Below are positions 1 to 11,939 of a stretch of DNA of 64,000 bases, one piece after another. Under the pieces are notes generated by a model, which saw only the letters and a program-made list of their open reading frames with translations, made no database searches and was not told where the DNA came from. Made by a program: the position numbers and the translations under genes. The stretch is from Notospermus geniculatus (Eukaryota; Nemertea; Pilidiophora; Heteronemertea; Lineidae), in contig NMRB01000011.1 in NCBI GenBank assembly GCA_002633025.1, positions 183,417-247,416 on the forward strand. Reading direction: 5' to 3'. How positions within the stretch are numbered: the stretch's first letter is position 1; every line of letters begins with the position of its first letter.

Positions 1-148
1 ATATCTTCATGCAATATTTCCATTTATGTACAAATAACACCATTGACAGAGAAAGCACATGGCTGGTGCATGCAGCCACAAATAATGAAGGCAAATGTGT
101 CCAAAGGTCATGGATACATGACCCAGTCAAAGTCGGTCAAAACGGGTA

Positions 149-410
149 AAGTGATTCACCCTAACTTCAACATGGGCAAAGTGCCAGGCCTGTGCAACAG
201 ACACCACAAGTGAACACAATGATTAAACCACAAACCACAGTATTTACCCGTTGACTGAGCACAACCTTGGATTTGCTATAGGCTCATGGAAAGTAAACCA
301 AGTTACCCCAACATTAGGTAACTGCAACATGGATAATTTACCACTGACCTGTGCACATTTTCAAGCTTGGCACTTTGCCCATGTTGAAGTTAGGGTGAAT
401 CATACTTTAG
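149..410. repeat. Foldback repeat, about 40-bp arms
   Basis: The stretch 149-190 (AAAGTGATTCACCCTAAC and following) recurs as its reverse complement at about 370-409, around a 180-bp centre. This is the shape of a small non-autonomous inverted-repeat element. No coding potential is visible in 1-700. Confidence 0.55.
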
Positions 411-714
411 TCTACCAGGATCCACATCAACCAAGGGAATTTAGGCCTAAATCCACGTTAGGTTGAGTTAGGCTGTTCCCAAAGCCATTCCCAATCCCAA
501 CACCTCAGTAACACCCAGAACCAAGCTTTAGCCTGGGAGACATTCATGACCCTGGACTCATTTCCCTTCTGCATCACAAACAATCAGAACCAGTCAATTC
601 TTTTAAAAGTTTGACAGACATCAAGGGATAACTACTTTTTGACAGAGTGTCCTGGCAAGGTAGGGACTAAACCTATTCAGGGTGATAATCACTTTGACTT
701 CCTCTCCCCCAGTC

Positions 715-1412
715 CTTCCTGACCGTGTACATCCTCCCATAAAAGGGTTTTTTACCTCGTTCCTCTTCATCCACTCACAAAACATTCATCACACTCACTT
801 GTGTGTGGATGAAGAGTGAGGTACATACCCCCGCTGTGGGGCTGAAGGGGTTATTGTCGTCCTGGGTACACATAAAGTGTACCCAGGTTTGATGTCGTCA
901 AGTGAAATTGTACCCTGGGTCCACTTTCTTGTTACAAACTGTACCCAGGTTCTGACCTCGAGGCGAGATTGTTCTCGGTGAAGTCACTTGATATTGTGCA
1001 TGTATTATGGCCGTGCAAAAAGTTAAAGGAGAAAAGTTGAAAGAATTTTGGTTTTGACTAGCTGGACAGTTTTCAACCTCGGTTGCTTAGAGAGGAAGTT
1101 AATCAACTCGCCAGCTGGACAAGAAAATATGTCATTCCCATGTATGTGTGCATGTGTCATGTGTGCATAGCCATGATGGGTGTGTCTGATCATGCGGCCT
1201 ACCACCTGGCGGAGGATCGTGGAACCAACCTACGCTAATTCATGTGTCTGATGAGATCTTCAGAATGAGCTCTTCCCTAGGTCTCTACAGAACATGGGTA
1301 CAGTTTGTAACAAGAAAGTGAACCCAGGGTACAATTTCACTTGACGACATCGAACCTGGGTACACTTTATGTGTACCCAAGACAACAATAACCTCTTCAG
1401 CCACTGTGGGAG
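715..1412. repeat. Composite inverted-repeat region with two foldback units
   Basis: A hairpin unit at about 720-845 (CTCTTCATCCACTCACA facing GTGGATGAAGAG) is related to the unit at 23695-23795. It runs into a second structure in which 833-955 recurs inverted at 1289-1412, both arms carrying GGGTACACATAAAGTGTACCC. Arms of about 120 bp lie around a 330-bp spacer. Probably nested MITEs; the open frames crossing it are by-products. Confidence 0.6.
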
Positions 1413-1906
1413 GGTGTGCTGAAGTTACATTCACTGAAATGAAATTCTTAGATCTAAGTACGTACTCTAAGGTTAGGGTTTCAGGGACCTGATTTTGAGT
1501 TTCAACACCACGAGGTAAGCACTTACTCAGAGTAGCAGTAGCTTTAACAAACAATTGTTGGCATGAAGATACTGGGAAAAATAACTTAAGAGATTCATAT
1601 AAACTGACTGGGTGTTCATGAGATAAGTCTGTTGAAGACATTGTGCGTATCGGTATCAACACTCCAGTCAGCCTTCTTTTGAAATACAAGATAATATACC
1701 TGTACACCCTTTTCCAGTACTTCAGCCAACAAAGGTACATGTAATATCTCAACAACTACCAGTACTGTAAAACGGGAAATTTTCACAACTGTTTTATTTT
1801 CGCAATTTGGGAGGCAATCGTGAACATTAGTCTCCCGAAAATTACCTTTAAATTCTTATCTGAAATGTGGATTTTAATCTTTGTAAATCGTGAAAGGGAC
1901 AACTTT

Positions 1907-2058
1907 TAAGGGGGTTTACATGATTCAACATAATAGCTTCATGTTCCTATTTCTGGCAACTTGTTGAAACGTGTTGAAAGGGGGTTTAGACAGTTCAGCA
2001 GCTTTCAACAACGTTCAACACCTTTCAACGAATGTTGAACCGTGTAAACCCCCCTTTA
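1907..2058. mobile_element. MITE with AAGGGGGTTTACA ends and GTTGAA words
   Basis: AAGGGGGTTTACATG at the left faces GTGTAAACCCCCCTT at the right. TTA lies on both outer sides, which suggests a 3-bp PIF/Harbinger-like target duplication. The interior carries many copies of GTTGAA/TTCAAC in both orientations. Confidence 0.55.
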
Positions 2059-2223
2059 GCGTTGCCAACAACAACATTTCCCAGTTTACAGTACTATGCC
2101 TCTTTATAGCTGTTTCATGGTGTCTTCCATGTTTCTCAGATGATAAAGCTGGTGGGTAGCGACAGACTATCTTGTTATCAATTTTAATGTGGGCTTCTTA
2201 AGGAAGTATCATGTGAACCTTGT

Positions 2224-2377
2224 TATTAAGGACACCTTCAGGACCGGAATGCTGTCCTTAACAATGGGGAGTCCGGATTCCAAAGGCCAGATCGAATAGT
2301 TAAGACCACTTTGGGATTGACCTTTGGCTCCTTTGATAAAGAAGTGTTCTCCTGTCAAAGGTGTCCATTAAGGAAGG
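2224..2377. mobile_element. Short MITE with TTAAGGACACCTT ends
   Basis: TTAAGGACACCTT near 2226 faces AAGGTGTCCATTAAGG near 2360. The spacing and non-coding interior fit a small DNA-transposon derivative. Family not identified. 2380-2870 holds nothing recognisable. Confidence 0.5.
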
Positions 2378-4315
2378 TTTCAATGCACTGTTTTTTATCA
2401 TTTCAATTCAATCAGAATTTTCTAGTTAAGTACATCATTACGTCCATCACAGGCATTCTTACCACGCCTTTTCAAGTACTTGTAATGAAAACACCAATAG
2501 AAATGCCTGCAAATTGTTGATTAAATCATACTAAAATTTGAGAAGAGTTTGTTTGTTCAAAATTTTCCCCAAGACTGACGAATCACTTCCAAACTTGGTA
2601 TGCACATGCAGACAGACCTCGGAAGTGTCCTTACGAAGCCTGAATTTTGATACGACTTATAGTTTTCGAAATAGTAAGATATTAATGAAAATAACAATGC
2701 TGTTTAGGCCTTTTGACCTCATGATGTCACCGAGATTTCCGTCGCGTCATCCGTGATGTCGGCAACGTCATGTGACGAAATGACATCATTATGTCCCCAA
2801 GTGCTCGTAATGACGTAACGCATCAGACCTACTTACCCCACTGAACGGGTATTGCCTTGTTGGTAAAATTATAGAACAGTGAAGAAGGACTGAGGGTGAG
2901 ACCATGAAGACAGGTCCTACAAAGTATGTTTCAAGATATTTCTACACCATACTTCAACTGCCCCTGCTGTTTTCAATCAGCACGGCTGCAAGCATGTATG
3001 GATGCATGATGCAGCCACTATACGATATCAACTCTGCAGCACAACAAATCTCTGCTGAAATAGACCGTTCTCAAATTGACGCAAACGACAAAGATCTGCA
3101 CACTTCCGGTGAAATCTCAACCACCTTGGTCTGAAACTCAATGACGTAATGTAGACAACCCCACGACAGTGACGTCGAAGACGCTGCATCAGACTCGGCA
3201 ATGTTGCTGAATGGGGATCCCAGCTACGATAGAGGGCAGCACACCGAAACCCGTCCTATACAATGGATGCCTTTTGTATGGGAAATTAATTAGGACCGGG
3301 ATGTCAGTTTCATTTCAATAGTTTTAACCACCAGTGACACCTATTGAGGCGATGGGCTAGGATCCCCATTATGGATGGCGTCACGTCAGCTGATTTCAGA
3401 TCAGGTTCTGGTTGAGATTTTGGTGGAAGTGCGCAGATCTGCAAATTCGAGAAACGTCTATACCGTACATAAAAATACAACTTCACATTAAATTCTATCA
3501 GTATGCTATAATCCTGATAATGTACTTGCCCAACCATCAGACCAGTTGAGCAAGTTAATTCAAAGATGCTCAAATGAGCTCCCTGGATCTTTGATGGTGT
3601 TGTCCATGTAGTGTAGAGTTTTCTTTGCATACACACCACATATTTGCATCATAAAACGGAATCTAAGATACCACAGGGCAAAACGGTAAATCCCCATTGG
3701 GGTCAACCTGAATCATCAAAGGTGTAGACTGTCTTTTTGGCGTACTTACATTATTTGCATAATGAAACAAAATCAAAACTAGTAACACAACTAGAATGAT
3801 CAGCAAAAGTGGGTTAATAATTTCTCAATTATGCCATCTATCATTTAGAGCACATACTCAAAATTTTTGGCAAAACTATAGTAGTGCAGGGAAGTGTCCC
3901 TCTGGAAACGATTGTAGTAGGGTCCCACTGGCGACTTTTGCCCACGACAAGGGGAGAATCTGAAGTCTGCAATATTCCCTCGACAAGCTGCAATACTTAG
4001 CATTCGTGGTTTTTCGTGAGTTGTCAACTGGTCGCTGATTGGTCGAACACTCGCACGCCTAGACGAAGTTAGTTGTGGGTGGTCGTAGATACTCGTAGAT
4101 GCTCGTAGTTTCTTCGCACATTACTCATACATGTAGATCGTATATAGTGTAGATAGTCGAGGTTACTCTTCCACAACCAAGACCTACGATCCTGTACGAC
4201 TATGTACGACATGGGTGCGACTATATGTGTGGCGGTCTAGGAAAACACGGCGGATGTCGCATTTGAGGAAAGTGTTAATGGCCTTGGTGAACCTGCACAT
4301 TTCAATAGCTGACAT

Positions 4316-4739
4316 GTACCGTATTTTCCTGACTATAGGGCGCACCTGACTATAAGGCGCACCCCCAATTTCACCCAAAATCTCTGATGAAATCCATACA
4401 TAAAAGTTTCAACACAACAACTCACTCCGTTATCAAAATATAGCCCTTTGAAGTTTTTCACGAAACGCCCCCTGGAGGCCAAACTAGGAATCCAACGGTG
4501 CTCAAAATCGAACTCGACCTAGATCTTAGGCCCATATACACACCCACCAAACACCAAAAAGATTCGTCGAAAAATAAAGGTGCTAGAGCGCTAACAAGCC
4601 AAAAGTTTACGGACGTAGCGCCGTACGGACCGCCGTACGGACCGCCGTACGGACTAACGCACGACAGACCACCACTCAATGACCCCAACCACAGCTTAAG
4701 CCCTGCTGGGCCTTGCGGCCAAGCGGGCTAATTATACAA
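4316..4739. repeat. Spacer between duplicate copies with a TAAGGCGCACC-type repeat
   Basis: It begins CGTATTTTCCTGACTATAGG followed by repeated TATAAGGCGCACC-like words, the pattern of a widespread non-autonomous DNA transposon end. Related words (GGTCTTATGCCGGAAAATAC) appear near 41475 and 44045. A three-unit 12-bp repeat lies inside at 4619-4653. Confidence 0.5.
4619..4653. repeat. 12-bp microsatellite, three units
   Basis: GCCGTACGGACC is repeated three times (last unit one base short). Each unit is almost its own reverse complement, so both strands read as Gly-Pro-Tyr-like repeats. That is a property of the DNA and not evidence of a protein. Confidence 0.85.
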
Positions 4740-6976
4740 AAGTGAAGAAGGACTGAGGGTGAGACCATGAAGACAGGTCCAACAAAATATGCTTCGAGAT
4801 ATTTCTACACCATACTTCAACACTGACTGCTGTTTTCAATCAGCACGGCTGCAAGCATGTATGAATGCATGATGCAGCCCTACATGTATATGATATCAAC
4901 TCTGCAGCACAACAAATCTCTGCTGAAATAGACCGTTCTCAAATTGACGCAAACGACAAAGATCTGCGCACTTCCGCTGAAATCTCAACCACCTTGGTCT
5001 GAAACTCAATGACGTATTGTAGACAACCCCACGACAGTGACGTCGAAGACGCTGCATCAGACTCGGCAATATTGCTGAATGGGGATCCCAGCTACGATAG
5101 AGGGCAGCACACCGAAACCCGTCCTATACAATGGATGCCTTTTGTGTGGGAAATAGATCAGGACCGGGATGTCAGTTTCATTTCAATAGTTTTAACCACT
5201 AGTGACACCTATTGAGGCAATGGGCTAGGATCCCCATTATGCATGTCGTCAGGTCAGCTGATTTCAGATCAGGTTCTGGTTGAGATTTCGGCGGAAGTGC
5301 GCAGATCTGCTAATTCGAGAATCGTCTATACCGTAGATAAAAATACAAGTTCACATTAAATTCTATCAGTATGCTATAATCCTGATAATATACTTGCCCA
5401 ACCATCAGACCAGTTGAGCAAGTTGATTCAAAGATGCTCAAATGAGCTCCCTGGATCTTTGATGGTGTTTGTCCATGTAGTGTAGAATTTTCTTTTGCAT
5501 ACACACCACATATTTGCATCATAAAACGGAATTTAAGATACCACAGGGCAAAACGGTAAATGCCCATTGGTGTCATCCTGAATCATCAAAGGTGTAGACT
5601 GTCTTTTTGGCGTACTTACATCATTTGCATAATGAAACGTAACGAAAACTAGTAACACAACTAGAATGATCAGCAAAAGTGGGTTAATGATTTCTCAATC
5701 ATGCCATCTATCATTTAGAGCACATACTCTAAACTTTTGGCAAAACTATTGTAGTGCAGGGAAGTGTCCCTCTGGAAACGATTATGGTAGGGTCCCACTG
5801 GCGACTTTTGTCCACGACAAGGGGGGAATCTGAAGTCTGCGATATTCCCTCGACAAGTGCGATATTAAGCATTTGTAGTTTTCCGCGAATTGTCAACTGG
5901 TCGCTGATTGGTCGAACACTCGCACGCCTAGACGAAGTCAGTTGTGGGTGGTCGTAGATACTCGTAGTTTCTTCGCACATTACTCATACATGTAGATCGT
6001 AGATAGTGTAGATAGTCAAGGTTACTCTTCCATAACTAAGACCTACGATCCTGTAAGACTATGTACAACATGGGCGCCACTATATGTGTGGTGGTCTAGG
6101 AAAACCCGGCGGATGTCGCATTTGAGGAAAGTGTTAATGGCCTTGGTGAACCCGCACATTTCAATAGCTGACATGTACTACGTAACAGGTAAACAGTAGC
6201 TAGGCCGAGTAGATCAATGCACAGGCAATCTGACAGCCCTTGTTGATCATTCAGCGACATCTGCTGGGTTTTCCTAGACAGCCACACATACACGAGATAA
6301 CTTCGACTGACTTCGACTAAAATTTTGTCGTGGGCAAATTTTGAACTTTTTGAAAATTTTTCTGCGAGCCAGACAATCATTGCGAACATAGACGACAGTC
6401 TAAGAACTGTTACGAGGAGCTACGATTTTTTCATTCGTCCCTTGTCGCAGATCAAAATTCGCCAGTGGGACACTTCTATTAGGGAACATACTGTACGTCA
6501 ACATGACACAGAATCAATGAACAAGGAATCAGCTAAAACAAACATTGCACTGTTGTACAGCGGAAAATAATATAAAAGCAGTATTTAAACAAGAGATCAT
6601 GGGTGTTGACTCACCTGCATGGTGAAAATCTACAAATGATTTATTTACAAAACGTGCCGATGATCAACTCATGACCATCCATTAAAAAGCTTGCTGGCAT
6701 AAGCAACTAAAATCCTATAGATTTACAGAAATGAAATAAATTAACGTTTTAACACAAACTGCACGTAAATTCACTAAAAGCCGAATATTATTACATTCTT
6801 GTGGGATTATACTAACAATGTCAGATGGGCAGAGTTCACATCTACATTTCAGAAATCCAGATAAATAAAGGCATGAACAATTCATCCATTAATTTCATGT
6901 GCAAAATTTAAAACAATATAATAAGTTGCAGCGAAGGGAAGGAGACGTGGGAATCCTCAGAACAAATTCTACTTTC

Positions 6977-7186
6977 ACTCATCTGCCCCCGGTTTGAGCA
7001 GACAGTATCTTCTGTTGAAGTTTTCTAAAAGCCTTGGAAATGAATTGGAAAAAATTTGAAGAAAACTTCTTCAGATGGTTCACAAGAACAACCTTTCTTC
7101 AAATATTTTTTGATCAGTACCATAGGATGTGAGAAAACTTTCACAGAAGACGCTGTCTGCTGGACTCATGGGGCAGATGAGTTAAA
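6977..7186. mobile_element. MITE, AACTCATCTGC family, copy 1
   Basis: ACTCATCTGCCCCCGG at the left faces GGGGCAGATGAGTT at the right, and GAGCAGACAG faces CTGTCTGCTGG just inside. Further copies lie at about 8920-9125 and 9643-9848, the latter two inside the 723-bp tandem duplication. Confidence 0.65.
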
Positions 7187-7220
7187 TCAGACTCTATTCT
7201 AGAGTCTTGTACTGTTAAGT

Positions 7221-7330
7221 GCCAGCCTGAAGAAGACCCCGGTTGGGGTCGAAAATTTGCAAAATCTGGAAGTTGACTTCCTGTATATTATCACGTTGTG
7301 TGTCAATTTTAGTGCTATTTCTTTCTTTGT
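7221..7330 (+). ncRNA. Repeat with hammerhead-ribozyme-like core
   Basis: CTGAAGA at 7227-7233 is followed by one A, a perfect stem GACCCC/GGGGTC with a GGTT loop, then GAAA. This matches the order CUGANGA, stem II, GAAA of a hammerhead core, except for the extra A before stem II. No closing stem I or cleavage site was established, so the call describes similarity and not activity. Related copies lie near 12695, 12820, 53975 and 57270. Confidence 0.3.
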
Positions 7331-7344
7331 AAGTTAAATCAGAC

Positions 7345-7600
7345 AATAGACAAATCCCAAATTGACGTAAACGAGAAAGATCTGCGCACTTCCGCCGAAA
7401 TCATAAACACATAACCTCGGTCTCAAACTGAATGACGTGACGCAGAGAACCCCACGACAGTGACTTCGACGACGTTGCGTCAGAGTCGACCATTGCTGAA
7501 TCATGGATTACGTCACGTTAGCTGGTTTCAGATCGAGGTTGCGGTTGCGATTTCGGCAGAAGTGAGCAGATCTGCGAATTCAAGGAACTGTCTATACCGT
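7345..7600. mobile_element. MITE, TAGAC..GACGTCA family
   Basis: AATAGACAAATCCCAAATTG at the left faces a GGAACTGTCTATACC end at the right. The interior words GCGCACTTCCGCCGAAAT and CAGATCTGCGAATTC are shared with copies at 3060-3465, 4928-5330, 26466-26580 (partial) and 62770-63004. Family-level inverted repeats are clear; the superfamily is not. Confidence 0.65.
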
Positions 7601-7681
7601 ATACTCCGATTAGCCTAATTCAGCAAATGGTACGTCCTATCTAAAACAGAATTGGACAAAGACAGACAGTCTACCAAATCT

Positions 7682-7818
7682 CCAATGTGATTGGTCACAT
7701 ATGCTTCGCAACTGGCCAATCAGCTAAATCTCCAATGTGATTGGTCAGTTCTGCTCTGTTTCTGGCCAATCAGCCAACTACTAATATGATTGGTCAGTAT
7801 GGTCAGATCCTGACCAAT
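7682..7818. promoter_or_regulatory. Array of eight CCAAT boxes in about 50-bp units
   Basis: CCAAT or its complement ATTGG occurs at 7682, 7690, 7716, 7732, 7740, 7766, 7789 and 7814, in both orientations, within three degenerate repeats of about 50 bp. CCAAT is the core bound by NF-Y. Whether this is a promoter or merely a repeat is unknown: no gene start is evident beside it. Nothing further is recognised at 7820-8360. Confidence 0.45.
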
Positions 7819-8363
7819 GAGCAGTTTTTCACACATGGAGGATGTTGATTTCACAGCTCCTTCCCTCATGAATACTTTGTTATTGAGACTTTTAGGGTGT
7901 TGCCACCATATTTTCACAGCTAAGACAGCTATCATCAAGAGTTGAACAGACAAATAACTACATCCATTCCACCTTTAAGTTGATCGACATCACATGTATG
8001 TTTTATATATGCTGCTGTACATGCATGTATGGCAACCGAGGTGAAATAGAATCTACACATCCAATCACAACATATATCACACAATTTTTCAGACAACGAT
8101 TACGTATATACAATCACAACGTACCAAAGTTCATTATCATAATGACCGAGCCCTGACTTAGCGTTGGGAAAGATGGTTTGACGGCAGAATGCATCTTGCC
8201 AATACAGCATCATAGATGGAAAACAGTGCTGCCATTTTAATGAAAACTTGCCAAGTTTGTTGGTTTGTTTGCTAATAATGATCACTGAAGCAAAAGTACC
8301 GGTAACAAGGTCTAGAACAAGTATACTGGGATTCTAACTAGGCAATGCAGTGTTATTCCTATA

Positions 8364-8840
8364 GCCGTGTTTACACTGCGAAACATTTCGGTTCAGACAC
8401 TGCGAAACATTTCGGTCAGTTGAAGTGAACCGTACTCGGACCGGACCAGGTCCACTTCATTTGTACCGTCCAGACTGCAGCGATGAGTCACCGCGCAATG
8501 TCCCTGAAGCATCGCTCTCCACTCTGTGGAGCTAAGAAACTCGCTCGGAATCACACCATGTTTTCCCGCAAGTGACGCAAGGACGAACTGCGCACATGCT
8601 CAATACCGTCCCAGGTAAGTGGACTCGGTTCAGTTAGCCGTGCGTCAGGTTTACACTGCACATTTACTCGGGGTACCGTACTCGGTCCGGACCGAGACCA
8701 CCTCTTTCTGTGGGTCTCAGTACGGTTCACTTGTGGTCCGTACCGGGTACGCTTGGCAGCTTTACACTGCCACTTTTTTTGCCGTACTGTACTCGGTACG
8801 GTCTGAGTTCACTTCATTTTTGGCAGTGTAAACGCAGCTT
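8364..8840. mobile_element. MITE with AGCCGTGTTTACACTGC ends
   Basis: AGCCGTGTTTACACTGC at 8364 faces GGCAGTGTAAACGCAGCT at about 8823-8840, with TAT on each outer side. The interior is rich in GTACGG/CCGTAC words. The right part is repeated in the second copy of the tandem duplication. Confidence 0.6.
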
Positions 8841-9927
8841 ATGTATTGACTTAACACTGCTGCAATGAAGATATTCCTATTTTTGCCTCAAAAACAGGTT
8901 GTGTGAGCTCCATTTAAAACTCATCTGCTCCCAGGTTTAAGCAGACAGTGTCTTCCGATGAATTTTTTGCAAACTCTTGGATATGAATTGGAAAAAATTT
9001 GAATGAACATTCTGCAGATGGTTCACAGAAACAACATTTCTTCAAATAATTTTCAATCAATGCCATAAAATGCGAGAAAACTTTGACAGAAGATGCTGTC
9101 TGCTGGACTCTGGGGTAGATGAGTTAAAGGCTCCTACATGTATATAGTAGAAGGTCCTAACACAGCACAACTGCCCATCAACATGACACAATGAGGAAAA
9201 TATAGATGAGTCACCACGCAATGTAACTGAAGCATCACTCTCCACTCAGTGGAGGTAAGAAACTCGCTCGGAATCACGCGACGTTTTCCCGCAAGTGACG
9301 CAAGGACGAACTGCGCACATGCTCAATACCGTCCCAGGTAAGTGGACTCGGTTCAGTTAGCCGTGCGTCAGGTTTACACTGCACATTTACTCGGGGTACC
9401 GTACTCGGTCCGGACCGAGACCACCTCCTTCTGCAGGTCTCGGTACGGTTCACTTGTGGTCCGTACCGGGTACGCTTGGCAGCTTTACACTGCCACTTTT
9501 TTTGCCGTACTGTACTCGGTCCGGTCTGAGTTCACTTCATTTTTGGCAGTGTAAAAGCGGCTTATGTACTGACTTAACACTGCTGCAATGAAGATATTCC
9601 TATTTTTGCCTCAAAAATAGGTTGTGTGAGCTCCATTTAAAACTCATCTGCTCTCAGCTTTAAGCAGACAGTGTCTTCCAATGAATTTTTTGCAAACTCT
9701 TGGATATGAATTGGAAAAAATTTGAAGAAACATTCTTCAGATGTTTCACAGAAACAATCTTTCTTCAAATAATTTTCAATCAATGCCATAAGATGCGAGA
9801 AAACTTTGACAGAAGATGCTGTCTGCTGGACTCTGGGGGTAGATGAGTTAAAGGCTCCTACATGTATATAGTAGAAGGTCCTAACACAGCACAACTGCCC
9901 ATCAACATGACACAATGAGGAAAATAT
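8482..9927. repeat. Perfectly abutting tandem duplication, 723-bp unit
   Basis: 8482-9204 and 9205-9927 are near-identical copies that abut without spacer; both start GATGAGTCACC and end GAGGAAAATAT. Each unit holds the right part of the 8364 element and one AACTCATCTGC-family MITE. The matching short open frames at 8619 and 9342 are consequences of the duplication. Confidence 0.85.
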
Positions 9928-10357
9928 TACATTCCTATAAAACATCTGGACCTGACCAAGTAGGCTGCATGAAAGCTGATGGTGTATAAATTAAGTGGAA
10001 GACAATAATCGAACGTTCTGTAAAAATCCAGACATCTGATGATTCTATAAAAGGTACAAAAGATTCCTACAAAACGATTGAAAGGGACAACTGAGTGAGT
10101 TCATTGCAGTAGTTGTATAGTTCCACTCACAAATACATTCCTACGATGTAATTGCCAAAATCTTCAACAGAAATACAGCACCGACCTAATGCCAATGCCA
10201 TAGTTTCAGACTTCGTACATGAATCAGGCTGTACAAAATTAAATCAAAATATATTATTCACAGCACATCCCAAAGAATGGCACGGGAAGTTCTGGTAAAT
10301 TTCCGCTGTCAGAGATGGGATTCTGGCCAGCCGTGAATAGAGAGGTTGCGCAGCGGG

Positions 10358-10711
10358 CCGACTCCGACTTCAACTACGAGAATGAATTGCAGTCTGCTAT
10401 GGACATCCTTGATAAAAACGATTCGATAGAAGTTTTCAATTTGTCAAACACCATAAATTGAAGGCAGAAAAATTTGCCCTTATAAATCGGAAGTGCGGAT
10501 AAATAATAAATATTGAAGTCGTAATCCTAGTCGTTACGACTTGAAACACGACTATAATATTTGCGATTTACGTGCACTTCCGATTACAAGTCAAGAATTT
10601 TCTGCCACAAAGTTATGGCATTTTACGATTTGCAAACGTCTATCAAATCATTTTTATCAAGGATGTCTACAGCGGACTGCAATTCGTTCTGGTAGTTGAA
10701 GCCGGAGTCGG
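10358..10711. repeat. Foldback element with CCGACTCC ends
   Basis: CCGACTCCGACTTCAACTAC at the left faces GTAGTTGAAGCCGGAGTCGG at the right, and complementarity continues inward (GGACATCCTTGATAAAAACG facing TTTTATCAAGGATGTC). The arms are roughly 100 bp. Non-coding. Nothing distinctive is seen at 9930-10350 or 10720-11065. Confidence 0.65.
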
Positions 10712-11078
10712 AAAGCTGCACAACCTGTCTATTGTCCATAGGAACACTTCTCTGGAAAGTACTGGACTTGGGTTTTCCTTGAGTTGATTATTACACTGTT
10801 TACAAAAGTCAAAATTAGCGTGTAAATCACAAGTGATCGAAACATGTAAACATTCACCATCGAAGGACACTTAGGACATATAAAATTCCTCTGAATCAAT
10901 TCAATATACATGTACATGTATTTAACATTGAACCACTTAAGTATGAGTTAACACCAAAAGTCTGTTCATTATTCGTTGCACTGCCTTCCAAATGTAAAAG
11001 GAAGCGACTCTACACAGGTCAGGGGGAGGGCGTTCAACTGGAATACTAACCCTCCTCTACACTCCTGTGTATGAATAT

Positions 11079-11555
11079 AGTCTGGTTCCCTGACCTGTTG
11101 TATCGTGGCGCTGACTGATGGTGCGATACAGAGGTCAGGCAGGCGCTACGTCGATACTGATCATGTGATCTAATAATCGTCAGAATCCTGACAAAATCTG
11201 CAGTGACGTCATTTAGGTCACATGATTTCGCTACATCGGACATCAAGCCGATTGTGCAGCGTTTTGACCCTACATTTCTGGAATTTTCTCTCTTGCGATA
11301 CCTGTACAGGCTGATGCAGAGGCAAAGCTGATACTGGTACACCTAAAACATACAGAGCACCTGGCATTTTGACAGTTTTCACACACGATGTACAACTCGT
11401 TTCGCGGATGTAAACAAGATACCCCAATATCCCATAATAATCAGCTCATGAGTAATGTTCTATTTTTAGATCAATATTGACATGGCACCTGCCTGACCTC
11501 TATATTGCACCCTCAGTCAGCGCTGCGATACAGCAGGTCAGGGAACCAGACTAAG
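11079..11555. mobile_element. Foldback DNA transposon with 9-bp target duplication
   Basis: AGTCTGGTTCCCTGACCTG at 11079 faces CAGGTCAGGGAACCAGACT ending near 11553; inverted arms extend about 70 bp. TATGAATAT flanks both sides exactly (11070-11078 and 11556-11564). A 9-bp duplication with long inverted ends fits Mutator-like (MULE) elements. No transposase is visible inside. Confidence 0.7.
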
Positions 11556-11939
11556 TATGAATATTGCTCTCACTACAATCGATTATGGTCCCCCTGATCT
11601 TGAGTAGAGATAGTGCCTTCCACCACTAGAGGGCAACGCTGTACCTCTTACACATGTATACTTCACATTTTGCTTCCGAATCACTTCATTGAATGCAGTA
11701 AACAAGACATTCGCACCTGTTGCTGGAGAACTTTGAATACCGGTATGACACACATCGAAGATTTGAGCAATCGGCTTCAACGGCCATACAGACAACTCCG
11801 TACATGTAAAACACCTACTAGCAAATTGTAACAGCTACAAAATCCTCACGACTAATATTAAGAAGCCGGTAAATTCTCAAAACTCAAACTCGCTGAATTA
11901 GGCACAACGCAAAAGCCAACTTTGCAAATCTTATTCATA

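Larger units (their letters stand above)
2878..6178. repeat. Tandem duplication, about 1.44-kb unit, with a 0.4-kb spacer
   Basis: 2878-4314 and about 4740-6178 are highly similar copies; both begin GTGAAGAAGGACTGAGGGTG and end AATAGCTGACATGTAC. Each contains a copy of the TAGAC..GACGTCA inverted-repeat element (about 3060-3465 and 4928-5330), itself carrying an extra insert around GGATCCCAGCTACGATAG. The copies differ by scattered substitutions and small indels. Open frames here lack any protein-like signature. This is a real duplication, or two haplotypes placed in series. Confidence 0.85.

Noticed and set aside
4458-4731. Gly-Pro-Tyr repeat peptides readable on both strands
   Set aside because: They result from the 12-bp near-palindromic repeat at 4619-4653.
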